The notes beneath the pieces were generated by a model. That model did not search any database. It saw only the letters and a list, made by a program, of their open reading frames with translations, and was not told where the DNA came from. This document shows positions 13,395-15,051 of a stretch of DNA of 15,051 bases, one piece after another (positions within the stretch are counted from its first letter, which is position 1; every line of letters starts with the position of its first letter). This DNA comes from Eubacterium sp. (GTDB lineage: Bacteria; Bacillota; Clostridia; Oscillospirales; Acutalibacteraceae). The stretch covers positions 1 to 15,051 of the forward strand of contig JACTVT010000052.1 in assembly GCA_014465955.1 (NCBI GenBank), read 5' to 3'. The position numbers and the translations under genes were made by a program.

Positions 13395-14834
13395 ATGGGC
13401 AATACAGTAGACGCTGTATCAAAAAAGTATATGAATTTTAAAGAAATTGCCGCTTATTCGCTCGGTCTTTTCGGCTTTCAGGCAATAGTAGGTCTTCTTA
13501 ATTCATATCAGGCAGAGTTTGATGGCTCAATTCTCGGCGTAAATGTAAGCGTTGTTGCAATTTTAATTCTGATTGCAAAAATTGTTTCGGCAGTTGCAGA
13601 CCCCGTTGTAGGCAATCTTGTAGACCGTTCAAAAAGCAAACACGGCAAATTCAAGTCAATGATTCTCTATTCAATCATTCCGCTTCTTGTTATGACTGCC
13701 GTAATATTTATTGATGTTCCTTTTAAATCAAACACGATGCTGACTTATGTCTGGATTTTCGTTACATATTTAATCTGGAGTATCGCAATGACAATGGGTG
13801 ACGTTCCGTCGCAGGGCATTGCATCTGTTCTTACTCCGAATCCCGACGAAAGAACAAACGTTGTTTCCATTTCAAACACCTTCAAGCAGGTGGGCTTTTC
13901 TGCCTGTGTAGTTATCGTTCCTATCGTTTGCCTTATCATTCCGGGCGGCTCGCAGGTGTTCGGCTTTGAGGGTGATACGGATACACCGATGATTGCTCCC
14001 GAGTATCTCGGTACGGCAATTTTAACCGCAGTTCTCGGCTGCGCGTTGTTTGCGCTTATTCCGCTTATCAATAAGGAAAGAGTTACAAACACTTCAACCG
14101 AAAAAACAACTGCCAAGGATATGATTAATGCACTTAAGAATAATAAGCCGTTTATGCTTGTTATTATTTCATACTTCCTCGGCTTCGGCCGTCAGATGGC
14201 TATGGGCATTCAGGTTCAGGCTGCCACTGTTATTTTAGGCTCGCAGAATCTTGTAGCCGTTCTTGGTATCGTTACTGCCGTAGGCTCAATGATTTCAATG
14301 GCTCTTTGCCCGCTGCTTATTAAAAAACTTGATGAAAAGAAAGCGTATATTATTCTTTCGGTTTACGGTTTTGCCGCATCAATTTTCTCATTTGTAATCG
14401 GTCATTTCTGGTTTAAGTCACCTGATAATATGGTGCTCACCGTTCTGTTCTATGCATCATTGTTCCTTATCGGTCTTCAGTTTGGTGCAGTAACACTTAT
14501 GCCAATGATTATGACTGCCGACGCCGTTGATTACTATGAGTATGAAACAGGCAAGAGAATGGAGGGCGCCTGCTACTCAATTCTTACTTTAACAATTAAG
14601 GTTTGCCTTGCTCTCGGTACTGCCGTTGGACTTATCTTTGTTCAGCAGTCAGGTTATTATGAAGGTCTTACAACAGGCACATTCACAACAAATACAAAGG
14701 ATATCATCTTCTTTGCTTATACAGCACTGCCCGGTATCCTTGCACTTCTTTCAATTATTCCGATGTTCAAGTATGACATCTGCGGCGAAAAGAAGGCAAA
14801 AATCTCTGCCGCACTTGCTGAAAGACGAGCATAA
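13395..14834 (+). CDS. GPH-family sugar:cation symporter (MFS superfamily)
   Basis: A 479-residue, roughly 12-helix membrane transporter of the glycoside-pentoside-hexuronide:cation family (MelB/XynB-like). Typical motifs are ADPVVGNLVDRSKSKHGKFK (about 68-87, the cytoplasmic loop 2-3 signature) and DAVDYYEYETGKRMEG (about 376-391). The N-terminal FKEIAAYSLGLFGFQ segment is also family-like. The open frame extends back to 13314, across the upstream hairpin, but ATG 13395 is preceded by CGGAGG (13381-13386) and gives the normal family length. It would import a sugar or glycoside with Na+ or H+; the substrate is not readable. No promoter is obvious between the hairpin and the gene, so it may depend on read-through from the SDR promoter. 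Confidence 0.92.
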   Translation: MGNTVDAVSKKYMNFKEIAAYSLGLFGFQAIVGLLNSYQAEFDGSILGVNVSVVAILILIAKIVSAVADPVVGNLVDRSKSKHGKFKSMILYSIIPLLVMTAVIFIDVPFKSNTMLTYVWIFVTYLIWSIAMTMGDVPSQGIASVLTPNPDERTNVVSISNTFKQVGFSACVVIVPIVCLIIPGGSQVFGFEGDTDTPMIAPEYLGTAILTAVLGCALFALIPLINKERVTNTSTEKTTAKDMINALKNNKPFMLVIISYFLGFGRQMAMGIQVQAATVILGSQNLVAVLGIVTAVGSMISMALCPLLIKKLDEKKAYIILSVYGFAASIFSFVIGHFWFKSPDNMVLTVLFYASLFLIGLQFGAVTLMPMIMTADAVDYYEYETGKRMEGACYSILTLTIKVCLALGTAVGLIFVQQSGYYEGLTTGTFTTNTKDIIFFAYTALPGILALLSIIPMFKYDICGEKKAKISAALAERRA

Positions 14835-14854
14835 AAAAATATTTTAAATTATCT

Positions 14855-14886
14855 TCGGGAGGACATCAGTCCTCCCGATTTTTTAT
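14855..14886 (+). terminator. Terminator after the symporter gene
   Basis: CGGGAGGAC (14856-14864) and GTCCTCCCG (14869-14877) form a perfect 9-bp stem (10 with the flanking T-A), loop ATCA, then ATTTTTTAT. Confidence 0.9.
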
Positions 14887-14891
14887 ATTTT

Positions 14892-14915
14892 GGGCGGATG
14901 GTATCCGCCACTACG
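14892..14915 (-). repeat. Palindromic repeat, copy 8 (- orientation)
   Basis: GGCGGAT (14893-14899) and ATCCGCC (14903-14909) around GGT, followed by ACTACG. On the - strand it reads CGTAGTGGCGGAT..., the same layout as copy 2. Confidence 0.68.
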
Positions 14916-14950
14916 AATTGTTTATAAATAATTTATTGCGAATAAGTTAA

Positions 14951-14967
14951 ATTTATTTAAAATAAAT
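14951..14967 (+). promoter_or_regulatory. AT-rich palindrome ahead of a promoter
   Basis: ATTTATTT and AAATAAAT form a perfect inverted repeat around one A, ending 1 nt before the -35 box. TTAAATTTAT also occurs twice around it (about 14947 and 14980). This is a possible operator, though AT-rich palindromes arise easily by chance. Confidence 0.35.
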
Positions 14968-14968
14968 G

Positions 14969-14997
14969 TTGACAATAAATTAAATTTATGTTACTAT
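14969..14997 (+). promoter_or_regulatory. Promoter for a gene beyond the window
   Basis: TTGACA (14969-14974), 17-nt spacer, TACTAT (14992-14997), with extended -10 TGT (14989-14991). No start codon with a ribosome binding site follows before the window ends, so the leader exceeds about 45 nt. An imperfect stem ATAC.GGC/GCC.GTAT lies at the very end. Confidence 0.65.
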
Positions 14998-15051
14998 AAA
15001 CGTGAAATAAATAATAAAAAACCGGATAAATACAGGCATTGCAGCCCGTAT

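Noticed and set aside
13745..14116. 123-codon - strand frame inside the symporter gene
   Set aside because: Antisense to a clear GPH transporter; no start signals.

Overview
The window reads as chromosomal DNA from an anaerobic member of the Clostridia, probably a gut or rumen Ruminococcaceae/Oscillospiraceae-type bacterium. This is inferred from AT-rich spacers, strong Shine-Dalgarno sites, consensus sigma-A promoters, and the gene types present (short ACT-type SerA, BioY, DUF1284, GPH symporter, PF04392-type ABC transporter). There is no rRNA, tRNA, CRISPR array, transposase or phage gene. Coding density is high and no gene-free gap exceeds about 220 bases.

Left part, all on +: (1) serC-serA, a one-base-overlapping serine biosynthesis operon behind a perfect consensus promoter, closed by a hairpin terminator. 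(2) A DRE-TIM metallolyase (HMGL-like aldolase) followed by a class I DAHP synthase, the entry enzyme of aromatic biosynthesis. (3) A three-gene ABC importer (lipoprotein, permease, ATPase) of the family that includes the tryptophan-linked TrpXYZ. The leaders of unit 2 and unit 3 share a GCTTTAAAG...TAAAG motif, so common control is possible.

Middle, on -: a PHP-family metallophosphoesterase, a membrane histidine kinase and an OmpR-type response regulator form one tight operon (2-nt gap, then 23-nt overlap). It converges on the ABC operon across a shared bidirectional terminator. Divergent from it is bioY, the biotin S-component of an ECF transporter. The bioY promoter is overlapped by a good BirA-type operator.

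Right part, on +: a cysteine-rich DUF1284 protein, a classical short-chain dehydrogenase, and a GPH-family sugar/cation symporter. The symporter is preceded by a ~113-bp element with 24/25-nt inverted ends and then a terminator-like hairpin just before its ribosome binding site. The window ends with a terminator, a repeat copy, and a promoter for a gene outside the window.

The most notable non-coding signal is a family of short GC-rich palindromes found in at least six and probably eight copies, all between genes. Most carry a GTAGGGG-like flank. Stem sequences differ between copies but base pairing is kept by paired changes. Together with the element upstream of the symporter, these are the best candidates for undescribed biology here; the protein-coding genes are mostly of recognised families.
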